Of a DNA stretch of 64,000 nucleotides, positions 39,620 to 49,455 are shown in pieces (positions within the stretch are counted from its first letter, which is position 1; every line of letters starts with the position of its first letter). Source of the DNA: Candidatus Enterococcus myersii. Its GTDB lineage: Bacteria > Bacillota > Bacilli > Lactobacillales > Enterococcaceae. Below the pieces are notes generated by a model. It saw nothing but the letters and a program-made list of their open reading frames with translations. It was not told the origin of the DNA and ran no database searches. Location: assembly GCF_017316025.1 (NCBI RefSeq), contig NZ_JAFLVT010000006.1, forward strand, positions 1 to 64,000. The letters are read 5' to 3'. A program made the translations under genes and the position numbers.

Positions 39620-40639
39620 TTAGCTATTTAATTCTTTGATGGCCTTAGCTTGCGGGCGGCGGGATTTTAGTAAAACACCACTTACTAAAACTAATAACGC
39701 TGCCAACGCACCGACTAGCCCATACAGCCATGGCGGTGTCTGAGAACTAGCTGCCACCGGAATAATCGCACTGTTAACTTCTTTGGCGTTTTTACTGCTC
39801 ACTGTAAAAGACTCGTTTACTTGCCAGACATTGCCTTTGCCGTCGGTTACTTGCAAGTGAAGCTGATAGGCGCCTGGTTTAATTTCTTGATCGTTCATTG
39901 CAAAGACCAAATCAAAATTCGAGTTAGGTGCCATGGAACGATTTTCCCAGTTTATTTTTTGCAGCGCTGTTTTTTTACCCGCTTTTGTAATTTTACCGGT
40001 GTAGGTCATCTTGCCAATCGCGTCCAAGGTCATATTTTCCACGTTCACACTAAAAGCTGTCTCGCCAAAGGAAATAGCGGCTTTAGGATTGGTAATTTTC
40101 AGCTCTCGCTTCACTTGTGTTAAGGTATTGCGCAGCTGCAACCCCAGAATATAGCCAAATTGGCTCGTGACAGACGCCCCATCTTCTTCAATCAATTTTA
40201 AAACTTGAATCCCCGCCATAATTCGACCAGCGAATTTTTCTGTTGGCATGGTTACAGAAAGTGGCACTTGTATTTCACTTTGTGGTGGTACGGTTACGGT
40301 TTTGGGAGCTTGAACGACATCTTCAATTGAATATATCGTTGCAGCAGATGGCGCCTTTTTACTGCTGTAATCAATTTGACCACTGCTATTGGTGGTGGCT
40401 TGATTAATATTTACCACAAATTTTTGAGCTACAGCAGCATCGTTTTTTATTGCGATTTTGATTTCTTGTTTTGCACCAGGCTTTAATAACAAATCAAAAT
40501 AAGTTTGCTCTTTATCAATTTGATTTTCCGGTAAGATACCACGAATGCTAAATTCTACATTGCCACTCGCCTGCGCTGTTGGCCCTAAAAATAAGAAAAC
40601 AAAAGTTAAACATACCAAAATCCAGCCACTTTTTTTCAT
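39620..40639 (-). CDS. DUF916/DUF3324 protein (CscA-like) of the WxL locus
   Basis: A 339-residue surface protein that in known systems bridges WxL proteins and peptidoglycan. Signal peptide residues 1-24; DUF916 (about 28-150, FSIRGILPENQ) with a beta-sandwich; DUF3324 (about 155-285, FAGRIMAGIQVLK, YILGLQLRNT); then one transmembrane helix (about 305-325) and a basic tail. This is a typical CscA architecture. It is last in the five-gene operon, 14 bp after the WxL gene. Confidence 0.88.
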   Translation of the reverse strand: MKKSGWILVCLTFVFLFLGPTAQASGNVEFSIRGILPENQIDKEQTYFDLLLKPGAKQEIKIAIKNDAAVAQKFVVNINQATTNSSGQIDYSSKKAPSAATIYSIEDVVQAPKTVTVPPQSEIQVPLSVTMPTEKFAGRIMAGIQVLKLIEEDGASVTSQFGYILGLQLRNTLTQVKRELKITNPKAAISFGETAFSVNVENMTLDAIGKMTYTGKITKAGKKTALQKINWENRSMAPNSNFDLVFAMNDQEIKPGAYQLHLQVTDGKGNVWQVNESFTVSSKNAKEVNSAIIPVAASSQTPPWLYGLVGALAALLVLVSGVLLKSRRPQAKAIKELNS

Positions 40640-40653
40640 TATTGCCTCCTAAA

Positions 40654-41286
40654 TTACTCCGCAACTTCCGGCAAAGCCGTTAGCGTGAAGAGTACCAAAT
40701 TTTCTACGTCAATTTTATCCCCTTGTTTTAATTGGAAATCATGATCTTTGAATTCCATTGCGCCGCTTTCAAATTTTTTCATTAGGAAACCGGCTTTTTC
40801 TGTCACATCTTGACTAGAAAAAATAATGTCGCCATCCGCACCGGCACCATAAATCTTTTTGCCTTCGACTGTAAATTTGGTAATCGTCACCGCTTTATTG
40901 CCAGTCGCAATATTGGTTTTACCAGCTTCATCAACTTTATCTTTGTTTAAAGAAGCTTTTAAATTCCATGAAACACTTGGCGTATCATTAAAAACAACGT
41001 AATTATTTTTGAAAACTTTCTTGATTTCGCTATCGCTGTCATCTTTAATATTTTGATCGGTAAAGTCTACTGTGTAATTCCCGGTAGCATTAAGGGTGGT
41101 TGTTTGTTCAAAACGGTCGGGAACATTGATTAATTTTAGTTGTTGCAATTCCGGATTTTCATTGGCTAAAACGGTAATATTCAAATCGGTACTACCTTTT
41201 GTATCGCTTTCCACCTTGGCAAATGCCGAATTCCCACAACTTAATAGTGTCATTGTCATTAAACCTGCTGCTAAAAATTTTTTCAT
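40654..41286 (-). CDS. Small WxL-domain surface protein
   Basis: A 210-residue exported protein. Signal peptide 1-23 (ending AFAK). The C-terminal two thirds resemble a WxL domain: the proximal motif is SWNLKASL and the YGAGADGDIIFSS region fits. The distal motif, usually YxxxxxWxL near the C-terminus, reads VLFTLTALPE, so the tryptophan is replaced. Peptidoglycan attachment may be weakened or changed. GGAGCGAAAT-type ribosome site. The gene lies between the CscA-like gene and an unknown exported protein. Confidence 0.75.
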   Translation of the reverse strand: MKKFLAAGLMTMTLLSCGNSAFAKVESDTKGSTDLNITVLANENPELQQLKLINVPDRFEQTTTLNATGNYTVDFTDQNIKDDSDSEIKKVFKNNYVVFNDTPSVSWNLKASLNKDKVDEAGKTNIATGNKAVTITKFTVEGKKIYGAGADGDIIFSSQDVTEKAGFLMKKFESGAMEFKDHDFQLKQGDKIDVENLVLFTLTALPEVAE

Positions 41287-41303
41287 CTTTATTTCGCTCC
41301 TTT

Positions 41304-41879
41304 TTATATGGTTGGTACATTTTGTAAGACAATAATTTGAGTGGCCTTGTATAAACCGGCGGCAGCGTCAGGAGAAATTGTTAGCTGAATGTCTTCTTTT
41401 TTGACCCGATATTCATAAGAAATCGCTCCTTGATCTGTTTCGCCAGTCTTTTTCACAATTGTATTTCCTGCTTGTTGCTGCTTTGTTTTAAAGGGTTGGC
41501 TTTGAAACTGTGAACTAACTTGCCACTGTTGTTGATTTTTTTTTCGTAATTTGCCTGTCCCTAACTGATAGTAGACGTCTTTTGCTAGATACTGTGCTTC
41601 TTTTTTGAAAGGTTGGAATTGATAAAGCAGCTGCCAACCTGCTTGTTTGCTGTAACGACTATCTGTAATTTGAATCACTAAATCCGTCTTGGAAGTGATC
41701 GTAAAGCGCTCCGTGCGTATTTTATGCCGGCCAAAATCTGGCGGCTTTACCATTTGTAATTGCAAGTCTTGCTCCATTACTTCAATAATCAAATTACTTG
41801 CGGCCAATCCTGTCGGCGGCCGGATAAAGAGGCTGCCAAACACGAGCAAGCCAACTAAATAAAGCCAGCATTTACGCAT
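41304..41879 (-). CDS. Exported protein of the WxL operon, unknown function
   Basis: A 191-residue protein with a signal peptide (about 1-27, ending TGLAAS) and a single beta-rich domain: ASNLIIEVMEQDLQL, RTERFTITSKTDLVIQI and ISYEYRVKKEDIQLTISPDA. It has no cell-wall anchor motif that I can see. WxL loci often encode such accessory secreted proteins. AAAGGAGG precedes ATG 41879, which overlaps the end of the LPXTG-like gene by 8 bp. Confidence 0.65.
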   Translation of the reverse strand: MRKCWLYLVGLLVFGSLFIRPPTGLAASNLIIEVMEQDLQLQMVKPPDFGRHKIRTERFTITSKTDLVIQITDSRYSKQAGWQLLYQFQPFKKEAQYLAKDVYYQLGTGKLRKKNQQQWQVSSQFQSQPFKTKQQQAGNTIVKKTGETDQGAISYEYRVKKEDIQLTISPDAAAGLYKATQIIVLQNVPTI

Positions 41880-42153
41880 CTTTACGCCTCCTTTGATAAA
41901 ATAAAATTGTGCCGCCAACTAGTAGCGTCCCCACAAAAGATAGCCCCATTTGTAAAACTTCTCCTGTTTTTGGCATAAAAATTAGCGGATTGTCTTTTTT
42001 TGAAGTTAAATCATTTGTATTTGCGTTTGTTTTTTCTTGATATAATTCCAAGGGTATCGTTTTTTGATCTTGATCATAGGTTATTTCTGCCCCTAAAGCA
42101 CGCACTGGAAATAGGCCGCAGACTAGCACTAAAAAGCAAATTCTTTTCACCAT
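41872..42153 (-). CDS. Small LPXTG-type cell-wall anchored protein (CscD-like)
   Basis: A 93-residue protein with a signal peptide (1-22, ending LGAE), a short spacer, the sortase signal MPKTGE near residue 60 (an M-for-L variant of LPXTG), a hydrophobic helix and the basic tail RRRKDA. Short LPXTG proteins are standard members of csc/WxL clusters. The variant first residue leaves open whether a housekeeping or dedicated sortase cuts it; no sortase gene lies in the window. Confidence 0.82.
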   Translation of the reverse strand: MVKRICFLVLVCGLFPVRALGAEITYDQDQKTIPLELYQEKTNANTNDLTSKKDNPLIFMPKTGEVLQMGLSFVGTLLVGGTILFYQRRRKDA

Positions 42154-42160
42154 TTTCCTC

Positions 42161-44743
42161 CTACTCCACTATCGGGACATCATGTAGCTGCCACTGGACT
42201 TTTATTTGATTAAGCTCTGGTTTTACTTGCATTTGAAGGGGATTGGTTTTGAGCAGTAGCCCTTCTTCTTTGGCATATTCCCGTTGACTCAAATAATTGT
42301 CTTCCTTTTGAAAATTTGCCGCATTTATCTGAATCGGCGCATTAGGGCGATTTAGTTCTTGTTCATCGTCGTCTCTCCAAATGAAACTGTACTGACCAAT
42401 AAAATCTTCTGCTGGCAACAGCTGCAAAGTAAGATACCAATTGCTCCTTTTATTTTGCGGGCGTGTATCTAAAATTTCGATGCGTAAATTTTCTTTACTT
42501 TGGTGCGGCAAAATTTCAGCCTGAGCTTTTAACGGGACCTGCCAATGAAGCTGATCACTGACATAAGTAAAGCGTAGCTCTGGTGTATATTTTGTTTGCA
42601 AATAAATCTTGTTGGAAACAAGGGGGAGCGTTTTACCGCTGGCATCACATTCAATAACTTGTAGACTATACTCACTATCTGATTGCACATGTTCAACAAG
42701 CTCTGTGGCAAGTAAGGTCTGCTGTTTTATTTCGCTGTTGTTGGCGATCATTTTGGTCCAAATGACCGACTCTTCTTTCCCCTCTTTTTTAGCCAACTGG
42801 ACTTTTAGCATCTCATTTTTTTTCACTTCATCTTTTAAATAAAAATTCAGCGGGGTCTTTAAGTTGGGACTAGTAAAATCAAACTGACGAATTTTGGTGA
42901 ACTGATTTAATTTTTCATCCCAAGCAATCACCGGTGGCGTATCTTCTGTCACGGTATATTGCAATGCTTCTGTCGTAAACTGTACCTGCATCGTGTTGCC
43001 TTCTACTTGATAGCTTCCTTTTAATTTCGGAATTTTAGTGATCGTAGTTCCCTCAGGTACTGCCTTGATTTTTGTGTCATAACGTAATGTCAGTTTTTCT
43101 TTGGGTTGTACAACAATTTTTTGTTGCGGATAAAACTGGCCATTCTGGTATGTGCCGGCAATTTCCACTCCATTTTTTTCAAAGGTAATTTTTGTATCAT
43201 TTACAACTTCTTCTGCCTCTTTACCATTGCGATACGTGATGGCAATGCCATGCTGCCCTTGGTTATTTTGATGAATTTCAAAGGGCAGATTACCGCTGGT
43301 ATGCTTGAAAGTGACCTCTTGTTGTAAAACATCTTCTTTTTTTACCAATTTGTTTGCCAGCGAGGTAGTTAAATCCGTTTTTAAAAATGCATCTTGCTGC
43401 AAAATTCCGGTCATGGTGTGATCAGGATTTTTAAAATCGGAAAAGAAAATCATGTTTTTGTTTAAAAACTGCTTGTTAGTATTTTGTAGTGAAGTATCCA
43501 TCGTCGCAGTAAAACCCCAAACTAATTGGGGCGGCTGCTGTTCATTGTAGCCATCAATATAATGGCGTAAATCAACATCAAAACTAGCCAGATTTTCTTC
43601 TGTCGTCGCCGTAATCAATTGAATATTAATCGTAGCGTAATGGGCTCTAATATTGGCTAAACTGAATTTAAACCATTTTTTATTAAAGTAACCATTTCCG
43701 GCATAAACTGCCCAACGTTGGGCGGCACCATTGCGGTTTTCATTGGCTAATTCCGGTTTAAAAACATGGGGTTTATTGCTGTTATAAACCGATAAATGGG
43801 ATTTCCCCTTCGTTTCACTATTGGCTAAAGATGAATCCGATCCCAAGTGCGTGTGTCCATCATTGGACCAGTTATCAAAAGCAACTAGCATAGCATCTTG
43901 AATACCAGTAACGCGATTTTTTTGTTCCGGATTTTCTTTTGAACCATGATAATAGGCACCTAACCCTTGCACTTCATACTTTGTCGAATCTGCGCCTTGA
44001 TAATCGTAATAATCAGCTGAGGAAATTTGACGTTGTGGCCGCATAAAAAAGGTCAAACCTTCTGTATATTCCGCCATATACAGATACGCATTAAAAACTG
44101 TGCCACTATTTCCCTGACTAAAATCCACCGTATTCTGGGATTGTGCCATACCTGCGCGATAGTGATTGAAATAGGTTTGTTTACGAAATCGCGTTAAATT
44201 AAGCGTGTCACTAACTGTATCCGCCGCTTCAAAAGGTGTGGCAAGCGCACTTTCAATTTCCCTTTCATTTTCTTTACTTCCACCAAGAGCCGCAGCATTA
44301 AAAACACGTCGCCCCTCTACTTTTTCCTCGTCCAAGTATCGCTTTACTTGTAAAGGAATCGCAGCCTGCTGCGCGCCGACACCAACGCCAGTGCCCTGAT
44401 CAATTCCCCGACGATTCAAAAAAGCATCCTTCACTTGAAGCGGTGCATATGACAAAATCGACTCCTGATTATTTTCTTCTTTAATTTTTGGTTCATTTGT
44501 TTTTGTACTTTGCAACAAAGAACCCGCTTCATTATTCCCATTCAAAACATGAGAGTCTCTAGAATTTCCCTGTTGGTTAATGAATTCTTGATTAGAATTT
44601 GTCGACGCAAACGTTCCCGTCTTTTTTCGGTCTTGTTTTGCTGATACTGCTTGAGCAAAATCAGATTTATTTACGCTGACAACGGATAATAACAAACAAA
44701 TCATCATACCAAAATGAAACGTTCGTCTTTTTAAATTCTTCAT
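42161..44743 (-). CDS. Large WxL-domain surface protein with lectin-like region
   Basis: First gene of the WxL operon, 860 residues. Signal peptide about 1-36. A low-complexity segment is followed (about 190-420) by a region resembling L-type lectin folds (GLTFFMRPQ, AMLVAFDNWSNDGHTHLGSD). Beta-rich repeats occupy the middle. The C-terminus has two WxL motifs: NWYLTLQLLP (proximal) and VQWQLHDVPIVE at the very end (distal). It is probably a peptidoglycan-bound adhesin or glycan binder. Confidence 0.78.
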   Translation of the reverse strand: MKNLKRRTFHFGMMICLLLSVVSVNKSDFAQAVSAKQDRKKTGTFASTNSNQEFINQQGNSRDSHVLNGNNEAGSLLQSTKTNEPKIKEENNQESILSYAPLQVKDAFLNRRGIDQGTGVGVGAQQAAIPLQVKRYLDEEKVEGRRVFNAAALGGSKENEREIESALATPFEAADTVSDTLNLTRFRKQTYFNHYRAGMAQSQNTVDFSQGNSGTVFNAYLYMAEYTEGLTFFMRPQRQISSADYYDYQGADSTKYEVQGLGAYYHGSKENPEQKNRVTGIQDAMLVAFDNWSNDGHTHLGSDSSLANSETKGKSHLSVYNSNKPHVFKPELANENRNGAAQRWAVYAGNGYFNKKWFKFSLANIRAHYATINIQLITATTEENLASFDVDLRHYIDGYNEQQPPQLVWGFTATMDTSLQNTNKQFLNKNMIFFSDFKNPDHTMTGILQQDAFLKTDLTTSLANKLVKKEDVLQQEVTFKHTSGNLPFEIHQNNQGQHGIAITYRNGKEAEEVVNDTKITFEKNGVEIAGTYQNGQFYPQQKIVVQPKEKLTLRYDTKIKAVPEGTTITKIPKLKGSYQVEGNTMQVQFTTEALQYTVTEDTPPVIAWDEKLNQFTKIRQFDFTSPNLKTPLNFYLKDEVKKNEMLKVQLAKKEGKEESVIWTKMIANNSEIKQQTLLATELVEHVQSDSEYSLQVIECDASGKTLPLVSNKIYLQTKYTPELRFTYVSDQLHWQVPLKAQAEILPHQSKENLRIEILDTRPQNKRSNWYLTLQLLPAEDFIGQYSFIWRDDDEQELNRPNAPIQINAANFQKEDNYLSQREYAKEEGLLLKTNPLQMQVKPELNQIKVQWQLHDVPIVE

Positions 44744-44911
44744 TTTCTACACCTTAATTCATTTTATTATCACTTCTTTTTAACTATATCATTATTTTAT
44801 CATCATTTTCAAATTAAAATTATTCCAATCGCACTAAAATGGCTCGTTATTTTATTTCATAATAAAAAAACAAATTTAACAAAACGCGTCCTAATCGAAA
44901 TTTAGGCAAAA

Positions 44912-44946
44912 AAAAACAGCCCGAAAAAAATTTCAGACTGTTTAAA
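44912..44946 (-). terminator. mnmG terminator
   Basis: On the minus strand AAACAGTCTG pairs with CGGGCTGTTT (G-U pairs included), followed by nine T. Confidence 0.8.
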
Positions 44947-44972
44947 AAATTTTTAAAATTTATATAAGCAAA

Positions 44973-46865
44973 CTAATTCGCAACTTTAGCAATTCTACCT
45001 TGTTCAATGTAAACCATTAAAATACTCAAGTCAGCAGGATTAACACCACTAATGCGGCTCGCTTGGGCAATGGTTTCGGGTTGAATCTTGGTTAATTTTT
45101 GACGCGCTTCTGTCGCAAGACCATTAATGACCGCATAATCAATGTTGGTTGGAATTTTTTTGGCTTCCATCCGTTTTAATTTTTCAACTTTTTCTAAGGC
45201 TTTTTTGATATAGCCTTCGTATTTGATTTGAATTTCAACTTGTTCGATCTCTTTTGGGGAAAGATTCTCGTCAGCAGGGATAAATTGTAATAATTCAGCG
45301 TAGCTAATTTCCGGACGGCGTAAAAATTCATTGGCTAAAACACCATCTTTCAATTGTGCTGCACCCTTTGTTTCTAAAAAGGCTTGAACTTCAGCCGTCG
45401 GTTTAATCCGGATTTTCATTAAACGGGCAATTTCATTTTCAACCGCTTCTTTTTTGGCTAAGTAAGCTTGGTATTGTGCTTCTTTTACTAACCCAATTTC
45501 ATGACCCATTTGTGTTAGACGCAAATCGGCATTGTCATGGCGCAAAATCAAACGATATTCCGCGCGGCTGGTTAATAAGCGGTAGGGTTCTTGGGTGCCT
45601 TTTGTAACTAAGTCGTCAATCATCACACCGATATAACCATCGCTGCGTTTTAAAATCAATGGTTCTTTACCTTGAACCTTTAAGCCTGCGTTAATTCCGG
45701 CAATCAAGCCTTGGCCGGCAGCTTCTTCATAGCCAGAAGTACCATTGGTTTGTCCTGCCGTATAAAGATTTTCAATTAATTTTGTTTCCAAAGTTGGACG
45801 CAATTGATGTGGCACGACCACATCGTATTCAATCGCATAACCTGTCCGCATCATTTCGACATTTTGCAGTCCCGCAATCGAACGCAACATTAAAACTTGC
45901 ACATCTTCTGGCATTGAAGTAGATAAGCCCTGCACGTAAACTTCTTCTGTATTTAAGCCTTCTGGTTCCAAGAAAAGTTGGTGACGTTCTTTGTCTGCAA
46001 AACGCACAATCTTATCTTCAATTGACGGACAATATCTCGCCCCCACACCTTCTACAATCCCGGTAAACATTGGCGCGCGATGTAAATTATCGCGAATAAT
46101 TTCGTGGGTTTTAGGACTTGTGTAAGTCAACCAACAAGGTTCTTGATCTTGTTTATAGGCACTATCCGGCGTTGAATAACTAAAGTGATTGGCTTCTTTG
46201 TCTCCAGGTTGGATTTCTGTTTGCGTATAATCAATTGATCCAGATTTGACCCGTGGTGGTGTCCCTGTTTTAAATCGGGCAATTTCAAAACCTAATTCTT
46301 TTAAGCTATTGGCAAGTCCAACTGATGGTTGTGAATTATTCGGACCAGAAGAATATTTTAATTCCCCAATAATAATTTCACCTCTTAAAGCTGTACCGGC
46401 TGTAATAATAACCGCTTTTGCGCTGTAACGTGCACCTGTATTGGTAATTACGCCTTTACAAACACCATCTTCAACGATCAATTTTTCTGCCATTCCTTGA
46501 CGCAGGGTTAAATTTTCTGCTTGCTCAATTGTATGCTTCATTTCTTGTGCATAAGCATGTTTATCTGCTTGTGCCCGTAATGCACGTACTGCCGGACCTT
46601 TACCTGTATTTAGCATCCGCATTTGAATATATGTTTTATCGATGTTCTTGCCCATTTCGCCGCCCAGCGCGTCAATTTCCCGCACCACAACACCTTTTGC
46701 TGGACCACCGACTGAAGGATTACATGGCATAAAGGCCACCATATCCAAATTAATCGTCAAAAGCAGCGTCTTATTGCCCATACGCGCATTGGCTAACGCC
46801 GCTTCACTACCCGCATGACCCGCGCCAACAACAATAACATCATAACTCTCCGCTTGATATTCCAT
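44973..46865 (-). CDS. mnmG: tRNA uridine 5-carboxymethylaminomethyl modification enzyme MnmG (GidA)
   Basis: FAD-dependent partner of MnmE that installs the cmnm5 group on wobble U34 of tRNAs. The N-terminal FAD motif is [14 protein letters not shown]. GidA signatures are [17 protein letters not shown] and the conserved Cys-containing segment near MPCNPS. The C-terminal helical domain ends in [13 protein letters not shown]. The length of 630 residues is standard. GAGGAG lies 12 bp before ATG 46865. It follows mnmE in the same direction, with a 200-bp gap containing a palindrome. Confidence 0.97.
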   Translation of the reverse strand: MEYQAESYDVIVVGAGHAGSEAALANARMGNKTLLLTINLDMVAFMPCNPSVGGPAKGVVVREIDALGGEMGKNIDKTYIQMRMLNTGKGPAVRALRAQADKHAYAQEMKHTIEQAENLTLRQGMAEKLIVEDGVCKGVITNTGARYSAKAVIITAGTALRGEIIIGELKYSSGPNNSQPSVGLANSLKELGFEIARFKTGTPPRVKSGSIDYTQTEIQPGDKEANHFSYSTPDSAYKQDQEPCWLTYTSPKTHEIIRDNLHRAPMFTGIVEGVGARYCPSIEDKIVRFADKERHQLFLEPEGLNTEEVYVQGLSTSMPEDVQVLMLRSIAGLQNVEMMRTGYAIEYDVVVPHQLRPTLETKLIENLYTAGQTNGTSGYEEAAGQGLIAGINAGLKVQGKEPLILKRSDGYIGVMIDDLVTKGTQEPYRLLTSRAEYRLILRHDNADLRLTQMGHEIGLVKEAQYQAYLAKKEAVENEIARLMKIRIKPTAEVQAFLETKGAAQLKDGVLANEFLRRPEISYAELLQFIPADENLSPKEIEQVEIQIKYEGYIKKALEKVEKLKRMEAKKIPTNIDYAVINGLATEARQKLTKIQPETIAQASRISGVNPADLSILMVYIEQGRIAKVAN

Positions 46866-46888
46866 GAAATAAATCCGCTCCTCTTAGC

Positions 46889-47013
46889 TGCTGTATAGAC
46901 TGGGCTGACAGTGAGTAATAAGTCTGTCTTCGTTTCACTACGCCTACAGTTCAACTAAATAGAAGACATTAAGTTGAACTTGCATATTGTCGAACTGTTA
47001 AGTCTATTACAGC
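46889..47013. repeat. Palindromic element between mnmG and mnmE
   Basis: Outer arms GCTGTATAGACT (46890-46901) and AGTCTATTACAGC (47001-47013) pair with one bulge. The inner hairpin is AGTTCAACT (46948-46956) with AGTTGAACT (46972-46980). The total length of about 125 bp equals that of the other palindromic families, but the sequence differs. Confidence 0.6.
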
Positions 47014-47064
47014 GCGATTTAATTTAGCTGCTGAATTTTATTATTTTAAAATTTTTAACCGTTT

Positions 47065-48462
47065 TTATTTGCCTAGACAGAATTGGCTGAATAGTTGGGT
47101 GATAAGTTCGTCTTGTACGCTATCGCCGACGATTTCGCCTAAGAAATCCCAGCAGCGGGTCATGTCGATTTGAACCAAATCGACTGGCATACCAGCTTCT
47201 ATTCCTGTTACCACATCTCCTAGCGCTTGATTGGCTTTTTCCAACAAGGCGATGTGACGGGTATTGGAAATGTACGAGGCATCTTTTTCACCAGTTTGCC
47301 CAGCGAAGAATAATTCTGCGATTGCCTGTTCCAATTGATCCAGACCTTCATTTTGCAAAACAGAAACAGCAAAAATTGGGGCATCATCTGCGAGTTTCTG
47401 TAATTTTTCTTGTTCCAATTTAGCTGGTAGGTCAGTTTTATTTAGCAAAATAATTCGTTTGGTATCTTGGGTTAATTCCAATAATTCCAAGTCGGCTTTG
47501 GTTAAGGCTTCACTTTGATTTAATACCAGTAAAATCAAGTCTGCTTCTTCTAACGCTTTGCGGCTGCGTTGCACGCCGATTTTTTCAACAATATCTTCTG
47601 TGTCGCGAATTCCGGCGGTATCGATTAATTTTAATGGCACCCCTCGCACATTCACGTATTCTTCAATGACATCTCGCGTTGTGCCGGCAACGTCTGTTAC
47701 AATTGCTTTTTCCTCGGCTAATAAATGATTCAAAAGACTAGATTTGCCGACATTTGGTCGCCCGATAATCGCCGTACTTAGACCTTCCCGCAAAATTTTC
47801 CCTTGTTGGGCGGTTAAAAGTAATTGTTCGATTTGCCCTTGCACTTGATTGGCTTTTTCCAGCAACAAGCGCGTCGTTAGTTCCTCTACATCGTCGTATT
47901 CTGGGTAGTCAATGTTGACCTCCACTTGCGCCAATGTTTCCAAAATTTCTTGGCGTAGGGAACGAATTAAGCTGGATAAATTTCCATCTAATTGATTCAG
48001 CGCCAAATTCATCGCCTTATCGGTTTTCGCCCGAATTAAATCCATCACGGCTTCTGCTTGGGATAAATCCACCCGCCCATTTAAGAAGGCCCGCTTGGTG
48101 AATTCGCCTGGTTCTGCTAGCCGGGCGCCTTGTCGCAGCAATAATTGCAAAATTTGATTCACCACGACGATTCCGCCGTGACAATTAATTTCAATCACAT
48201 CTTCTCTGGTAAATGTTTTTGGGGCCCGCATCACGGAAACCATTACTTCATCTACCATCTGCGCTGTCGCTGGATCAAAAATATGCCCGTAGTGAATGGT
48301 ATGGCTTGCAACATCTGCCAGACATTTGCTACCGCTGCGATAGACTTCATCTGCAATTTTCACTGCATCATCCCCACTTAAACGGACAATACTGATCGCC
48401 CCTTCGCCAGGCGGCGTGGAAATTGCGGCAATCGTATCAAATTCTTGGGTAATATTTGCCAT
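47065..48462 (-). CDS. mnmE: tRNA modification GTPase MnmE (TrmE)
   Basis: GTPase that acts with MnmG at U34. An N-terminal folate-binding domain (about 1-120) begins [21 protein letters not shown] helical domain encloses the G domain: GRPNVGKSS (G1), the TT of AGTTRD (G2), DTAGIRDT (G3) and NKTD (G4). The C-terminal FCLGK supplies the conserved Cys. Its 465 residues are normal. AAGGAG precedes ATG 48462. Upstream lies a structured element that may be its leader or an independent small RNA. Confidence 0.97.
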   Translation of the reverse strand: MANITQEFDTIAAISTPPGEGAISIVRLSGDDAVKIADEVYRSGSKCLADVASHTIHYGHIFDPATAQMVDEVMVSVMRAPKTFTREDVIEINCHGGIVVVNQILQLLLRQGARLAEPGEFTKRAFLNGRVDLSQAEAVMDLIRAKTDKAMNLALNQLDGNLSSLIRSLRQEILETLAQVEVNIDYPEYDDVEELTTRLLLEKANQVQGQIEQLLLTAQQGKILREGLSTAIIGRPNVGKSSLLNHLLAEEKAIVTDVAGTTRDVIEEYVNVRGVPLKLIDTAGIRDTEDIVEKIGVQRSRKALEEADLILLVLNQSEALTKADLELLELTQDTKRIILLNKTDLPAKLEQEKLQKLADDAPIFAVSVLQNEGLDQLEQAIAELFFAGQTGEKDASYISNTRHIALLEKANQALGDVVTGIEAGMPVDLVQIDMTRCWDFLGEIVGDSVQDELITQLFSQFCLGK

Positions 48463-48591
48463 TAGTTAAACTCCTTTTTTTAACTGTATCGCCTGCAGTT
48501 AGTGATTAAAACTATTTTTGTTAAAATAAATTTTAAAATAAAAATTTGCGATAATCCGCGGTCTAAAAGGATTCTGCCACGATTTATTGCA

Positions 48592-48699
48592 ATAAAAAAA
48601 GTGCTTCATCTTTTGCAAATAGGAAAAAAACTTCTACTTAGAGAAGCTTCCAACAATTTACAAAAGACAGCGCACTTTGACTGCAAGTCCTTAAATTCT
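48592..48699 (-). ncRNA. Candidate small RNA or attenuated leader upstream of mnmE
   Basis: On the minus strand a transcript starting near 48699 would fold as AAGTGC/GCACTT (48672-48677 with 48599-48604), TCTTTTG/CAAAAGA (bases 48609-48615 and 48661-48667) and an apical hairpin CTTCTCTAAGTAGAAG (48631-48646). It ends in a run of seven T. No known RNA family is recognised. It could be a free RNA of about 105 nt or a leader that terminates before mnmE. Confidence 0.4.
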
Positions 48700-48705
48700 G
48701 GTCAT

Positions 48706-48734
48706 AGACTAGCATAAAATTAGCCGTCTTGCAA
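48706..48734 (-). promoter_or_regulatory. Promoter of the candidate RNA / mnmE leader
   Basis: On the minus strand TTGCAA (48729-48734), a 17-bp spacer and TAGTCT (48706-48711). The remainder of 48463-48927 shows no gene. Confidence 0.45.
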
Positions 48735-48927
48735 GATTTCATGCCAGAATTTGTGAGAGGTTTTAGCTTTACTTAAAGGTTCTTATCACGGTAAAATTAA
48801 ATTACAGTTAATTTCAGCTCTTTTGGGGCTGTTTGCAACAATAAATTTGGTTTCTGCTGGTGAATTATTATTTCGCAATTTTGACAAAATAATCATTTCA
48901 GCACCAAACCTACAAGGAGTGAGCGAT

Positions 48928-49257
48928 ATGACATTTGACAAACAAAAAGAAGACGACATGCGCATTCACGAAGTTATTATCTCCACTGGTAACGTCAACC
49001 GTAGCTACGCTGTGCGGGACGTAATTTTCGTTGCCGAAAAATTTGAAACAGATTTATTTGATGAAACTGTCGACCCCAACGAATCACTGCAAGATATTAT
49101 GTTGATGTTAAAGAAAAAGGCCTTTTCTTATGGCGCCAATGCTGTCATCAACTGCCATTTTGATCACGATCACGTGCAAGTTGACGGCAAAACGTATTTG
49201 GAAATTTTCGCTTACGGCACCGTCGTCCAATTTATTGAAACAACCGTTGGCGGCTAA
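48928..49257 (+). CDS. YbjQ/UPF0145 family protein
   Basis: A 109-residue protein resembling the YbjQ (DUF74) heavy-metal-binding-like family: an N-terminal strand VIISTGNVNRSYAVRDVIF, a helical middle, then GANAVINCHFD and the closing YLEIFAYGTVVQF. Members form pentamers; metal binding is a family name and not proven. AAGGAG is seven bases before ATG 48928. Upstream in-frame codons lack a ribosome site. It is monocistronic, with two terminators after it. Confidence 0.72.
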   Translation: MTFDKQKEDDMRIHEVIISTGNVNRSYAVRDVIFVAEKFETDLFDETVDPNESLQDIMLMLKKKAFSYGANAVINCHFDHDHVQVDGKTYLEIFAYGTVVQFIETTVGG

Positions 49258-49282
49258 GTACAAACAGCTAAAAACTTATTGT

Positions 49283-49335
49283 AAGTCTGTGCTACAACAA
49301 ATTAGCTTTAATTTGTTTAGTTCAGACTTTTTTTT
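49283..49335 (+). terminator. Terminator of the YbjQ-like gene
   Basis: AAGTCTG with CAGACTT encloses CAAATTAG/TTAATTTG and is followed by nine T. A second hairpin (AGCCC/GGGCT with T-run, 49400-49428) lies just before the next gene. Confidence 0.8.
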
Positions 49336-49455
49336 CAGATACATTACATTAATAAAGCAGAAGAATTTTTAGACAGTTAAAAAAACAAGTGGTAAAATTC
49401 AGCCCACTTTTTAACTAAGGGCTTTTTTTCTTCTCATCCAGAAAGGAAAACAATT

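Noticed and set aside
48823-48927. N-terminal extension of the YbjQ-like protein
   Set aside because: The only good ribosome site is just before ATG 48928 and the extension does not resemble the family.
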